From Neoceratodus forsteri (Eukaryota; Chordata; Ceratodontiformes; Ceratodontidae): 64,000 nt of DNA. Positions 43,514 to 54,882 of this stretch are shown here, in pieces. The translations under genes were made by a program, and so were the position numbers. Every line of letters begins with the position of its first letter. Positions within the stretch are counted from its first letter, which is position 1. The notes under the pieces are model-generated. The model saw only the letters and a program-made list of their open reading frames with translations, was not told the origin of the DNA and did not search any database. The stretch lies in contig JADMNL010000023.1 of NCBI GenBank assembly GCA_016271365.2, positions 610,758,501 to 610,822,500 of the forward strand, in the 5' to 3' direction.

Positions 43514-44206
43514 TGTTTAATTGTTTAATTAGTATTTCAGAAAGACCTTTGAGCGTGAGCTCTTTTACAAAGGTTCCATGTCAGGGTGGACAATAAGACA
43601 ATACACATATTCGGTGGTTACACAGGCCTGGTCATTAGGCATTAAAGAGCGATTACATGACAATTAGACAAACAGGAGAAAAAAACTGAGCAGTTGTAAT
43701 TGAATACTAACTATTTCTAATCGGTTGCCCTAGGTAGCACACCCCTTGAAACCTCCAAAACCATTGACAGACTATGGCAGAGTAACTGCATAGGGTTTAA
43801 CACTATCCCAGATGGTGAGAGGCTGGGTGACAGTGAAACAAGGGGGATTGGGTTTGAAACTAACCGCAGAGAGTGAGAGGTGGGGGATAGTGAAACGGGG
43901 GTCTGTAATGGGAGGAGCAGCTCCAGAGGGCTTTGTCGAGTATGGTGTGTGTGTGTGGGGGGGGTTGGGAAGGACAGTACCAAGTGCGTTTAAAGAGGAC
44001 TGATAGCTTACTTAAGCCCTTGGCTAGGCTGGAATGGAGGCAGGGTTCTCTAGGTAGCCCTGCTGGGTGTTACCTTTGGGGTAGGCCTGTCTATCAAGTG
44101 GGGCCTGAGAAGCAGGTGCATTTTGAGTTAGACATTAGGTGCTGTCTGAGGCCTAGTTTGAATTGAGACAGGCTGTTGTTTGTTTGTAATTTCATCGGGA
44201 GTTCAT

Positions 44207-45978
44207 TTATCCAGAGGGGGCTCGATAGGAGAAAGCATGTTGCCCTAGTGAGGTTCGGCAGAATGGTATGGACAGTGCTCCATTCTTTCTCTGTTTGGTG
44301 ATGTGTGTTGAGAGAGAAGCCTTGAGCAGGTTTCCTATACAGGGTGGGGGTTTTCCGAGGAGTGCCTTCTTTCCCAGGAGGTAAGTTTGATATTTGATCC
44401 TGTCTTTTAGGTTAAGCCAGTCTGTACAGTTATACAGGATGCAAGTATGAGTGTAGTGATCTGCAAACAGTGTGAGGCAGCATGCCTTACTGAGTGCAAT
44501 TTGGACCCTTTTGAGCACTGTATCAGTAGCAGCTCCATAGACCACCAGCCTGTAGTCTATCGTGGAGACTATGAAGCTGGAGACTGAGATTCGGAGTGCT
44601 TCCAGGGTGAGGGATTTCTTATGCCTATAGAGGACCCCGATCTTTGTGTTTACCACTTTGACAAGGGATCCTATGTGGTGCGTATAAGTTAGAGAGTCAT
44701 CAATGGTGACTCCAAGGTACTTGAACAAGTGCACCTGCTCAATCTGCTCACCAGCCTTGCTGGTGATTATGAGAGGAGCATGCTTGTGTTTGTTGTAGGG
44801 GCTGGATTGTAGCATGGCCTTGGTTTTCTTGTAATTTAGTAGCAGCTTTTGCCTACTGAACCAGTCCTCGAGTTTATTGAAAGAGTTCTGTAGTTCTGTT
44901 TGTAGGGCAACCTGAGAGGTGCTGCTGCTCAGCAGCACGGCATCGTCCACATACAGAATAAGTTTGGTGTCACAGGCTGTGGGTAGGTCATTTACTGTAC
45001 AAAGAGGCTGAAAAGCAGGGGCCCTAGAATTGATCCTTGAGGAACTCCTAGGAGTACAACTCTGGAGCTGGATACCGTCTGCCTGATTTTGACTCCCTGG
45101 CTCCTGTGTCTTAGGTAGTCATTGAACCAATTCATGGCGTTTGGTGCCACACCCAATCTTTGGAGCTGGAGTACTAGTAGAGAGTGGTTGACGGTGTCGA
45201 AGGCTTTGGTGAGGTCAATGAAGATGGACCCCACCAATTTGCCTTCATCCAGTGCCTTGTGCGCATAGTCAGTGTATTCCAGCAGTGCCGTGTTAGTACT
45301 ATGTTTTTGCCTTAAGCCATGTTGGTTTGGGCAGAGCAGATTGTACTTATTGAGGTATTCTGTGAGTTGACTTGCCGTGATTTTTTCCAAAGCTTTGGAT
45401 AGTGGGGAGAGGATAGATATTGGCCTGTAGTTTGACACTAGCACCTTGTCACCATTCTTATGCACTGGAGTTACCAGGACTTGCTTCCATACCTCTGGAA
45501 ATTGAACTAGGGCCAAGGATTTATTAAATAGCATTGTTATGGGCATAATAAGAATATCAAGGGTGAGAGATAGTAACTTCATGTCTAGCCCGTCACTCCC
45601 CAATCTGGTTTTGCCTAGGACTTTCCTGACCATAGTTAGGGCCTCCTTCACCATCACCTTCTTAAAGTAGAAGGCTGGGTGGTTAGTTATGAGCAGGCTG
45701 GCACAACCTTGGTCCTCCACAGGCAGAAGGTAGTCTGGAGGCAGCACTGAGGACAGGTCTGTAAAGGCCTGGTTAAAGGCATCAGCAATGGTTAGTGGAT
45801 CTGAGGAGGATGAGTTATTAATGTTGAGCATCTTAGGGTGCTGCTTTTGATCTTTACCAAGGATGTTCTTGATGTTGTCCCAAAACCTCTTTCCATCTCC
45901 CCATGCATTGTTAAGCTGGGTCTTATGGAAATTGGCTTTTGTGAGCCTGTTAAGTTTGGTGCACCAATTTCTAGCCAT
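44207..45978 (-). pseudogene. L2-like reverse transcriptase, copy H (one frameshift)
   Basis: The frame at 45978-44992 (328 residues): LGKTRLGSDGLDMKLLSL, NGDKVLVSNYRPISILSPLS, CPNQHGLRQKHSTNTALLEY, VGSIFIDLTKAFDTVNHSLL and VLLGVPQGSILGPLLFSLFV. A frameshift near 44995 moves NDLPTACDTKLILYVDDAVL (catalytic YVDD) to the frame that continues to 44207 with TIDYRLVVYGAATDTVLKRV. The catalytic residues are all kept. The upstream frame ending at 46021 is in the same phase, so before the stop and shift this was one ORF. Confidence 0.87.
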
Positions 45979-46020
45979 TTTGTAGCATTGTAGATCATGC
46001 TTGCTGCCTGAGTTTAAGGC

Positions 46021-47373
46021 TTATTCCCAGAGGCAGTCCCTCTCCTTTAGGAGGGAGAGGAGCTTGCCATCAATCCAACCGTTAACCTCCCCCCGAGTTT
46101 TCCGTTTTGTGCATGGTGCATAGATATCACAGATGGAATAGAAGCCCTCAGTGAAAAAACTAAGGGCCTGGTCCAGTGTAGGTGCCTTGTTGATGGGGGA
46201 CCAGTTGTAGGCAGACAGGGCCAATTTGAGGGATCCAAGTTTGCCTTTCCACAGAACTCTGCTCTCGATGAGGCGAGGTGGGCTTTTGGCAAGTTTAGTG
46301 GTCCATATAAAGGAGATTGGGGAGTGGTCACTTAGCACGTCCAGGAGAACCCTGAGTTCGGAGAATCGAGTTGGTGAGCTAGCTAAGACCCAGTAAATGA
46401 GGGTGCTGGTACCAGCCTTGTAGTTCTGCCTGGTGGGGTGAGTTTCAAGTTGTGTGAGATTGTGGGATGTGATTAGGTCTCTGGAGGGTGTTGCCTCCTT
46501 ACTTAACCAGTTAATATTAAAGTAACCGGTCAAGATGAGTTCCGAGCCCTTTCTGAGTGCACTAATTTCTTCTACAACAAGAAGAAGGCATTCCTTGGCT
46601 TTCTTGAGGGGCAGGTAGGTTGTGGCAATGGTAAGGGTCTTGCCTTTTAGGCCGACTTTTATTTTTACCACTAGTAGCTCATAATCCTCCACAACTTTGG
46701 AGATGGGGATGGTGGAGCAACTCAGTGAGTTTCTGGCATATAGGAGGCAGCCACCACCTTTCCTGCCTATTCTATCAAGTTGAAATGCTTGGAATCCTTT
46801 GACAGCCACCTCACCATCTTTGATTCTACCTGACAGCCAGGTTTCAGTTAGGCAGAGTATGTCAGGGGCATGGATGGTCATCCAAGCCTGGAGCTGGTCG
46901 AATTTGGCAGTTAGGCTGCAGATGTTTAGTGATGCTATCTTTAGGTCGTTCACTGTATGGACCCCCCTGCTCCTCAGGGTTGTTGGTCCAGGGTTTAGGT
47001 GAACATTGCCAGAGAGTAGCAGTAGCAGAAAGATAACCTTTCTGGCAGATAGGGTGATGTTTATCTTCCCTTGTGTCTTCCATCGCCTGCGCTTCAGGTG
47101 GGGGAGGTGCCTATACACCTGTGTTAAATTAGGAGGAAAGCTAACCATTATGGTTACGGTTTGCAAGGTTGGCTTGGCGATAACTGTGTATGGGAGGTGC
47201 GGGAGGATAAAGAGCCTATCGTTACCGGAAGTGGTAGTGGCCATGTGTATGCTTTTCTTCCAGCTTGCACCCAGTGAGGATTCAGAGTGGGGAGGTGGGG
47301 GTCTGAATTTGTATATGGTACCAGCAATGACAAAAGAGGTAGTCAGGAGTAGTAGTATGTGGTTGCACCCCAT
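46021..47373 (-). pseudogene. L2-like ORF N-terminal part: leader, 2A-like motif and endonuclease, copy H
   Basis: A 450-residue open frame. Residues 1-20 are hydrophobic (MGCNHILLLLTTSFVIAG). Residues 112-130 read KVIFLLLLLSGNVHLNPGP, a hydrophobic run ending in a 2A-like motif (NPGP at 46995-46984). EN follows: LKIASLNICSLTAKFDQLQ, DILCLTETWLSG (E), TIATTYLPL, ILTGYFNINW (GDFN changed to GYFN, losing a catalytic D) and LLDVLSDHSPISFIW (SDH intact). A TAA ends the frame, but the same phase continues into the RT frame. The 2A would be predicted to separate the first about 129 residues from EN-RT by ribosomal skipping. Confidence 0.82.
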
Positions 47374-47800
47374 GGTACTTTGTTTGGTGTTGCTGGCCTG
47401 CTAAACTGCCAGCTGGTTTATAGTTGAAAGGGTATATAGTCGAATTAGGGTGAGGTCCCTAACAATAGGGCAGGTAGAGCAGTAATTGAGAGGAGTTAGA
47501 TGGAGTGGCAGGAGAAAAAGTTGAGAACATGTGTGTGATCCTGTGGATGGGACTGCTTTAAAAAGTGGCGGTGAGAAAGTGGGTCAAGTCAGGTATTGAA
47601 GACAGGGAGGCCAATAGCATGAAATTGTGCAGCAGTGGAGTGACCAATCAGTTACTAAGCTGAAGAAAGGGGCAGAGTAAGGGTCTATTTAATACAGTGA
47701 GGAGGTGGGGGGGGTGGGTGAAAAAATTCAGTCTAGAACACAGCACAGAAAGAGATTTCCCTAAGATCAGGAAGCACCAGGTGTTGGAAAATCAGCCAAG

Positions 47801-48010
47801 GATATGTTGAGGTATAAGCAGGACAGGGAGGGGTCATACTATTACTCCCGTCCACACAGATCACTCCATGGTGTCATTGTCTCAAGACTTCCCCCATCAA
47901 TCACAAAATAAGCTACAAGTCCTACACCTGTCCCCCTCTCCCAACCTCTATCCTTTTCTGCATCTCCCATTCACAGCATGAAAGTTTCAAACTGAATGTT
48001 GGGGAAAAAA
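47801..48010. repeat. Dispersed repeat R, right part
   Basis: GATATGTTGAGGTATAAGCA, GGACAGGGAGGGGTCATACT and CCACACAGATC match 57186-57280 and continue repeat R after LINE H. Confidence 0.7.
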
Positions 48011-49130
48011 TATGAGTGTAGTATTAACTGTAGAAACATAATGCTACAGGAGAACAGGAGTATTTCCTTGATCTCTGACCACTCTTCTTTCCTGAGTCAG
48101 AGTCAGGAATTCTTTTTCAACATCAGATCTATGCTAAAAATATCAGCAGTCTGCATGTTTGTTATTGTAATGAAAAGGGGGCTGTTACCATCTTGCGTTT
48201 ACAGGAGTTTTCCATGCACTCATAATGCATCCACCTGATTTACTTTCTGATAACTCCTTTATGTGCCCAGAGTTAGGAAAATGATGAAAATGAGCTCTTC
48301 TCCACTGCACAGTACAGGGTATCTGTGACATTGAGAGGGATCCCAGTGCTAATGCAAACTGACTCCCCAAAACTCCTGCAATTTCATCACTTATTTCAAA
48401 TAAACTAGTTTATTGGATGAGCCACCACTCTATCTTTCTCTTTGAAAATGGGCAGGAACATTCAAAGGCCATGCTGGGATTGATTTGGAAAGGGAGGGCA
48501 TGAGAGAAAGGAGGCACCAGGTAGCAAAAATTGAGTTTGCTTTTCCAAGTCAAGGAAATCTGCTTCAAACTGTCTTCTGAAATTTGTTATAAGCACATAG
48601 CCTGATGTTGCAAAGGAAGTCAATCTGGCCACATGTAAATCAGGTGCAAGCTATATGTATATTGTCTAATGCTGGCAGATGTCAAACAGTAGTGACCTCA
48701 GACAGAACATGAACTTGTATACAATTATACCAGTAAAGTCGTTAGTTCATCATCTATGTACTGTCACTGTCAGCTAGTATTAGTGCTGGATAATGCTATT
48801 CTAAATGAAAAATGGCTTTACATGTTGGTTTTGGTTTATTTCTGTTATTTCTGTTTCTACAACTTCCCCAGGGCAACCGCAGATTCCCTTAACAGTATCC
48901 TCTGAAGATGCAACCCCAGTGACATGGACTGACAGCTTAGGGTGGTGGTGATAAGACAGCAACTTTACGCAGTCACCTAACAAGTCTTATGCCCCATAAC
49001 TGATGTGACCAGGAAGCCAAAAACTAATCCTGGTACAGCTCAGTTATAGTCCAACTCTCTTTATCCAGTTAAAGCTGCAGTTTGACAGAATCTACCACCA
49101 CAGTATAGGATCAAAAGAAGTCCGATCACC
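48011..49130. other. No recognised feature
   Basis: About 1.1 kb of mixed sequence without coding motifs or an identified repeat. Confidence 0.45.
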
Positions 49131-49139
49131 ACTCTCTGC

Positions 49140-49330
49140 CACATTAACCATGCTCACTCTATTCTCCCCAAGACCACTGGAGAACAGTAATTGCCAGCGA
49201 GGTCAGCAAGCATCAGGCTTGCAGCTTAAGAGTGCAAAGGACATCCTCAGGGCTGATGGATTATTGGTGATTAAGCAATACCAAGCAATAGCCTGACCAC
49301 AGGAATGTAATTAACAGAGGGTTAAGGGGT
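49140..49330. repeat. Dispersed repeat R, partial copy
   Basis: CATTAACCATGCTCACTCTA, CAGTAATTGCCAGCGAGGTC and AAGCAATAGCCTGACCA-type words match 43233-43390. It breaks off in a GGTTAAGGGGTTAAGGGATT simple stretch. Confidence 0.65.
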
Positions 49331-49380
49331 TAAGGGATTAAGTAAGGGAGGTGTAGAAAGTACTCCAAGTTTAACAGATC

Positions 49381-49384
<4 letters not shown>

Positions 49385-49419
<35 letters not shown>
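49385..49419. repeat. (AT)n microsatellite
   Basis: About 17 uninterrupted TA units just before CR1 copy E. Confidence 0.95.
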
Positions 49420-49422
<3 letters not shown>

Positions 49423-49432
49423 GTAGGCCGTT

Positions 49433-50335
49433 TTGTATCATAGGATCAGTCTGGAAATGAGGTACAGTGAGGAGGTAGTCAGTTGTGGGGACTGTAGGGT
49501 GCACTTCTTCAGGGTTACACTCTGGAGGAGAGGGCACAGCCCCATCTGCAGGACCTTTGTGGTGCTCCTTGCTCAGCTACTAGCAGCAAGAGATGAGATA
49601 TTTCAGCTGCAGCCCTGGCTCAGCTGGCGTCCACCCCCCACACTACCACTCCCGCAGCAGTCCACTGGCCCAGGGGGCTGAAGGGTGGTGGAAAAGGGCA
49701 TGGGGAAGAGTGGCAGGGGCAGTCACAAGAGGTTTGACTAATCTTACACCATTGAGACAGTGAATCACTTTGCACCCCTGGAGAAGACTCGGGTATCTGA
49801 TTTTGTTAGGGGTGACCATAGGTCTGGTGGGGGAAATAGGCAGGATGACACAGTGGCACTCAAGGGGGAGAGCAGGAGGAAGTTAGCAAGGAGATTCTTA
49901 GTGATTGGAGATTCAATAATTAGAAGAGTAGAGAGGATGGTGGGCGAGGGAGGGAAAGGGTGAAATGGTCTGATGCCTTCCTCCTGCATTAGCCATCAGG
50001 GATATAGAAAGAATAAAGAGGATGGTGGAGAAGGGGAGGATATGGGGTGCTAGTACACTTGGGTACCAATGGTCTGGTGAACATTAAAGCTGAACTTTAT
50101 GAGATTGGGGATAGACTGAAGGCACACTCAGCTTCTCTGGCATTTTCTGAAGTCCTCTCTGTGTGGAATAAGGGGAATGGGTATGATAGAGTAAGGAAGG
50201 AAGATACTGAGGCGTTTAATGGGTGCTTGGAGGGATTGTGGCAGGAGAAGGGGTATCACTTTGTCAGGGAATGGGAATCTTCTGTGACAGAAGGCACTTC
50301 AAGGGTGATGGCCTTCACCTGACAAGATAGGGGAC
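49433..50335 (+). pseudogene. CR1 ORF1 (finger + GDSL esterase), copy E, broken
   Basis: VSCGDCRVHFFRVTLWRRGH, SPICRTF and a following leucine-rich AQLLAARDEIFQL helix are at 49478-49610. RFLVIGDSIIRRVERMV (block I intact) is at about 49895-49945. LVHLGTNGL (GTND changed to GTNG) and ASLAFSEVLSV are in the frame from 50047. The final DGLHL block is shifted (near 50310). Stops divide the frames. Confidence 0.78.
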
Positions 50336-50469
50336 CAGTGCTTTGGGTCAGATGTTTGACATTTACATTGGATAGTCAAACTGACTATGGAAGAGACAGA
50401 GGCTATGGGAACCACTGACAAGGGAGAGCAAGAGGGGAACCTAGCTAGCTAGGAACATCTGCCAGAACT

Positions 50470-52130
50470 AGACTCATAGTGGATTCCCTGCAGGGGGAGG
50501 GCCTCAAACAACTGGTACAGCAACCCACAAGAGACAGGGCTATCCTAGATCTAGTACTGACTAACAAAGAAGGGATCACAGATCTCCAGGTAGAAGGTCA
50601 CCTGGGGCCAGTGACCATCACATGGTATGGTTCAATTTGGCTACTACATCTAAATCATCCCATTCAAGGCAAAATATGGGACTTCAGAGGAGCTGACTTT
50701 GATAAGATGGCCAACAGAGTTAAGCTAGCCCTGGCAAAAAGAAACACAGGTGAGGGGTACAGGCAAAGTGGGCAAGCATTAAGATGCAATACTTGAAGCA
50801 ACATCCCATTGTGTTAGACAGAAAAGGAAGTGCAAAAGAAGAAGGAAACCACTTTGGTTCTCAAATATAGTAGCAGAAAAGGTCAGAGCCAAAAGGCTGG
50901 CCTTCAGGAAATATAAGGGAACACAGCGGGATGAAGATAGGGAGGCATACCAAACTGCCCTAAGGGAAGCAGGTAAGGCAGTAAGGCAGGCAAAGTCCCA
51001 AACTGAGGAAACACTAGCACGAACAGCAAAAGAAGGTGACAAGACTTTCTATAGATACATTAGTGAAAGGAGAAAGTCCAGAGGGGGTATTGCTAAGCTT
51101 AATGGAGAAAAGGGAGCATGTGAGGAGGAGGACCCTGTAAAGGCATCTATCCTAAATAGATACTTTTGCTCAGTATTTACTGAAGAGAAGGTAGGGCAGG
51201 GCCCACAGCTCAGCATCATGGACACAGGGGAGGAGGTGAGCACTACTCCCTTCACAAAGAAAGGGTCCTAAAAGAGCTTGCTAAGCTCAGGGTGGATAAG
51301 GCAATGGGACCTGATGGCATACATCCCAGTGTACCAGGAGCTAAAGGAGGAACTAGCAGAGCCATTAGCAGAATTGTTTAGTGAGTCTCTGAGCACAGGA
51401 GAGGTCCCAGAAGACTGGAGAAGGGCTCATGTGATCCTGCTCCACAAGAGTGGTAGCAGGGAGGAGGCAGGAACTACAGACCGGTCAGTCTTACCTCAGT
51501 AGTGGGCAAGATTATGGAGGCACTCCTTAAGGAAAGGATAGTGCAACACCTGGAATCCATAGGGGCACAGGATCCAAGACAGCATGGGTTTTACAAAGGA
51601 AGGTCCTGTCAAACTAATCTCATAGATTTCTTTGACTGGGTAACCAGAGTGGTGGACCAGGGGGAGCAGTTGATGTCGCCTACCTTGACTTCAGCAAAGC
51701 TTTTGACACTGTTCCACATAGAAGATTGATAAATAAGCTGGGTAGGCTCGGGTGGGTCAGAAGTTGGTCAACTGGGTGGCAAACTGGTTGACGGGCAGAA
51801 AACGAGAGTGGTGGTAAATGGTATACAGTCAGAAGAGATGCAAGTCAAAGGGGTACCTCAGGGATCAGTCCTGGGGCCAGTCCTATTCAACATCTTCATT
51901 AGTGACCTTGCAGATGGACTAGAGGGTAAGGCTTGTCTGTTTGCAGATGACACCAAGATCTGCAACAGAGTAGATGCTCCAGATGGGGTGGGCAGAATGA
52001 GAAGAGATCTGGATAAACTAGCAGAATGGTCAGAAGAGTGGCAACTGGGATTTAATGCAAAGAAGTGCAAAATCATGCACATAGGGAAGAGAACCCTGAA
52101 GCCACCTATAGGCTGGGTGGGGAGTTGCTA
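50470..52130 (+). pseudogene. CR1 ORF2 remnant (EN C-terminus + RT), copy E
   Basis: EN: LVQQPTRDRAILDLVLTNKE; HLGPVTITWYGS (HLG.SDH block degraded). RT: LRVDKAMGPDGIHP region near 51290, IVQHLESIGAQDPRQHGFYK (51540), a shifted AYLDFSKAFDTVPH block (about 51676-51717), VKGVPQGSVLGPVLFNIF (51847) and CLFADDTKICNRVD (about 51934). The C-terminal piece is at 52323-52700. The catalytic DD is retained, but frames are broken. Confidence 0.85.
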
Positions 52131-52980
52131 GCAGTCACAAAGGAAGAAAGAGACTTGGGCATCATCATCACTGATGACCTAAAATCATCCAAGCAGACCT
52201 AAAGCAGTAGGTAAGGCTAGGGGTGTTAGGTGTATTAGTAGGGGTATCACAAGTCGTAAGAGGGAGGTAATAATCCCTCTGTACAAGACACTGGTTAGGC
52301 CCCATCTGAGTACTGTGCAGTATTGAGGCCACACCTTCACAAGGACATTAACCAAATTGAGGCAGTCCAGAGAAGGGCAACCAAAATGGTGCAGAGACAG
52401 CATCAGAAGACATATGAGGACAGATTAACGGAGCTCAATATGTATACCCTTGAGCAAAGGAGGGAGAGAGGTGATATGATCGAGGCATTCAAACACCTTA
52501 AGGTCATAAACAAGGTGAAAGAGTCTAACATGTTAAAATATAAGAAAAATAGCAGGACAAGAGGACACAGCATGAGATTAGAGGGATGCCGATTAAGGGG
52601 GAATGTGAGGAAATTCTTTTTCACAGAAAGGGTGGTGGATGCATGGAATGGCTTACCACAAGAAGTGGTGGCTATGAATACAGTGCAGGGCTTCAAATAG
52701 GCATAAGCGAGCAATACAAATGACTATGAATAGATAGGCCACTGACAGAGCAAAGGCTGATGGCACATTTATAAGGTAGAAAAAGAAATGGGCAGACTGG
52801 ATGGGCCTTGCGGTCCTTATCTGCCATCAACTTCTATGTTTCTATGTTTCTATGTTTCTAGTGCTCCCCCTGTAGAGGAGACTAATAGCAGAAAGGTGGT
52901 AACAATAAGGTTAACGTTCAAATTAGGTTAGAGGAAGAGGTCAATGAAGAAAGACTGAGCATAAAAAAATACAAAAAATA

Positions 52981-54090
52981 ATGAGACTGAGGAATAATAA
53001 AGGAGAGGGAACAGGAAAAAGCAAGAGGGGATCAGGAGAAAGATGGAAAGGGGTCTGCCTTAATGCCAGGAGTCTGGGAAATAAAATTAGTGAGCTGCTG
53101 GCGACAGTGGTAGACACTGAGATGGATCTAGTAGCCATCACAGAAATGTGGGCCACAGAGAATAGCAACTGGGACTGACAGCCCGAGGCTACATCAGTTT
53201 AGATGGGACAGAAGAACAGGTATAGGAGGAGGTGTAGCCCTATATATCAGAGAGCAGTAGAGGATGGAAACATCAGTGGAGGTAATGGGGAAACAGAATC
53301 ACTGTGGGTTCAGCACTTATCATCCTCAGGCAAGAAAATATGAATGGGGAGGGGTGATCTGTAGACCTCTAGGACAAGGAGAAGACAGAGATAAAGAGCT
53401 AGTGGTAGAAATATAAAGGGGGAGGCAACATGGGAGGTGTTGGTGGGAGATCTAAACTTGCCAGATATTGATTTGGTCATTCCAGTGGCCAGAAGCTTCA
53501 AATGTCAGACTCTACTGGATACATTGCAGGACTACCTGCTGGTGCAGCTAGTTAAGGAAACTACTAGGCAGGCTATTATTCTGAATGTGGTGCTCACCAA
53601 CTCTGAAGTAGTAGTAGTAGTAGGAGTAGTGAGGATAGCGAAGCCACTAGGGTCCAGCGACCATAACTCTGTATGGTTTGATCTGGCCCTTGGGACAAGT
53701 AAGCTCTCATCAAAGGCTGATGTCCTAGATTTCAGAAGGGCAGACTGCAACTGGATGAGGGAGCTGGTCCAGGACAAGTTAGTCAGAGTAGACAGCATTA
53801 AGGATGTGGAGGAAAGATGGGGGACAATCAAGGACAGCTGGCACTCTAGAGGTAACAAAGTCTTGCATGTGAATGGTAATCAAAAGAAAAATGCACAAGA
53901 CACTAATATGGTTCTCTGGAAAGATCAGGGAAGCAGTGAAAGCCAAAGAGAAGGCCTTCAGCAGGTAGAAGGAAAACCAAGGGAAGGAATAATGGGGAGA
54001 GTACCAAATGAGAACAAGGGAAACCAAAAGATCCGTCGGAGAATCAAAGGCAGACACAGAAATGTGTATTGCAGAGGGGGTCATAGATAG
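52981..54090 (+). pseudogene. CR1 endonuclease, copy F, broken
   Basis: VCLNARSLGNKISELLATVV and DLVAITEMWATENSNWD (catalytic ETW changed to EMW) are in frame 52981. VLVGDLNLPDIDLVIPVA and PLGSSDHNSVWFDLALGT (SDH intact) are in frame 53437. A GTA-triplet run (VVVVVGVV, about 53610-53630) is inside the domain. Confidence 0.8.
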
Positions 54091-54215
54091 GGAAAACAAT
54101 TCTTTAGCTATATTAGGGAAAAATTAAAGAAGGGGAGAGAAGGAATTGTTAGCTTACTAGAGGGAGGTAGGATAATTAAGGGAGATGGGTAGAAAGCAGC
54201 CATTCTTAATGACTA

Positions 54216-54882
54216 TAAGAAGGGAGAGACAGAGATGATTGGAAGGGTGCAGAAAAGAGCAACAAGAGCGGTCAATAACTTAAAAGGGAAAATTATGAAA
54301 CCAGAATGAAACAATTAAACTTATATTCATTACGGTATAGATGTACTAGATGGGAATTATGCTTGATCTACAAAAAATGGACAAATAGTAACTTATGGGA
54401 TAATCTAGGGCCTAAATCGATGGATCAGGCCTATAATACCCGGGCACACCCACTGCAATTGAAAAGTAGAATGAGTAAACTAGTTAGAGGAATGAGGTGT
54501 GAATGAGCTTGGTACATCCAGCAGACCAGACCTGAGGTTTATTCTCACAACCTCCATTTGCATACTGTGTGACTCTGAGTAAGTCACTTAACTGCCCAGT
54601 GCTCCCAGGTCGCCCCTGAAAACAGGCACTTGTGCCTAGTGGGCCTTACCCAGTTACCAAAGACTAAACAAAAAAAAGTCAAAGGTGGTTTAATCAAAGA
54701 GTGGCTTCTGCATGGAACAGGCTACCCCTTGAGGTGGTGGCTAGTTCATCTATGCACCAATTCAAGACTAATATGGATAAGTTCTATAGAGAATCAGGGA
54801 ATCTTTATTAAAGTAAGCGAGCACCATGGATTTAAGTCCGCTTAGCTCTGTAACTACCTATGATACAGTACCTATGATACCT
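54216..54882 (+). mobile_element. CR1-family 3' fragment nested in copy F (carrying a SINE)
   Basis: The insert begins with VQKRATRAVNNLKGK-type coding near 54249 and QLNLYSLRYRCTRWE (about 54309), the C-terminal region of another CR1 family. It ends in CCTATGATACAGTACCTATG-type repeats. ATGACTA occurs on both sides (54209-54215 and 54883-54889), and joining the flanks restores LNDYFCSEF of copy F. It is itself split by a SINE. Confidence 0.75.
54500..54672 (+). mobile_element. Second copy of the CORE-like tRNA SINE, decayed
   Basis: GCATACTGTGTGACTCTGAG, AAGTCACTTAACTGCC and CAGTGCTCCCAGGTC match 6281-6338, and the 3' half (ACAGGCACTTGTGCCTAGTG) matches 6345-6370. The B-box region (GAGGTTTATTCTCAC) is mutated. 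It ends in an A-rich tail (ACTAAACAAAAAAAA). Coding flanks of the surrounding CR1 fragment continue on either side. Confidence 0.8.

Larger units (their letters stand above)
43514..47800 (-). mobile_element. L2-like (2A-bearing) LINE copy H, probably full length
   Basis: Bounded by GATAT at 43509-43513 and 47801-47805, and inserted in dispersed repeat R, whose uninterrupted form is at 57.17-57.21 kb. The 3' tail on the minus strand is (TTAAACAA)n-like. ORF from 47373 leftward: hydrophobic leader, 2A motif, EN, RT; it is damaged only by one in-frame stop (46023-46021), one frameshift (about 44995) and later changes. The untranslated 5' part (47374-47800) shows no recognised motif. Confidence 0.85.
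49420..52860 (+). mobile_element. CR1 LINE copy E, internally deleted
   Basis: The finger (about 49480), GDSL esterase (about 49910-50335), EN C-terminal half only (from about 50470), RT (50880-52130) and 3' end with TTTCTATGTTTCTATGTTTC (52838-52858) are all on the plus strand. The distance from esterase to the EN block is about 145 bases against about 675 in copy B, so roughly 530 bases with the EN N-terminus are missing. Confidence 0.85.
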
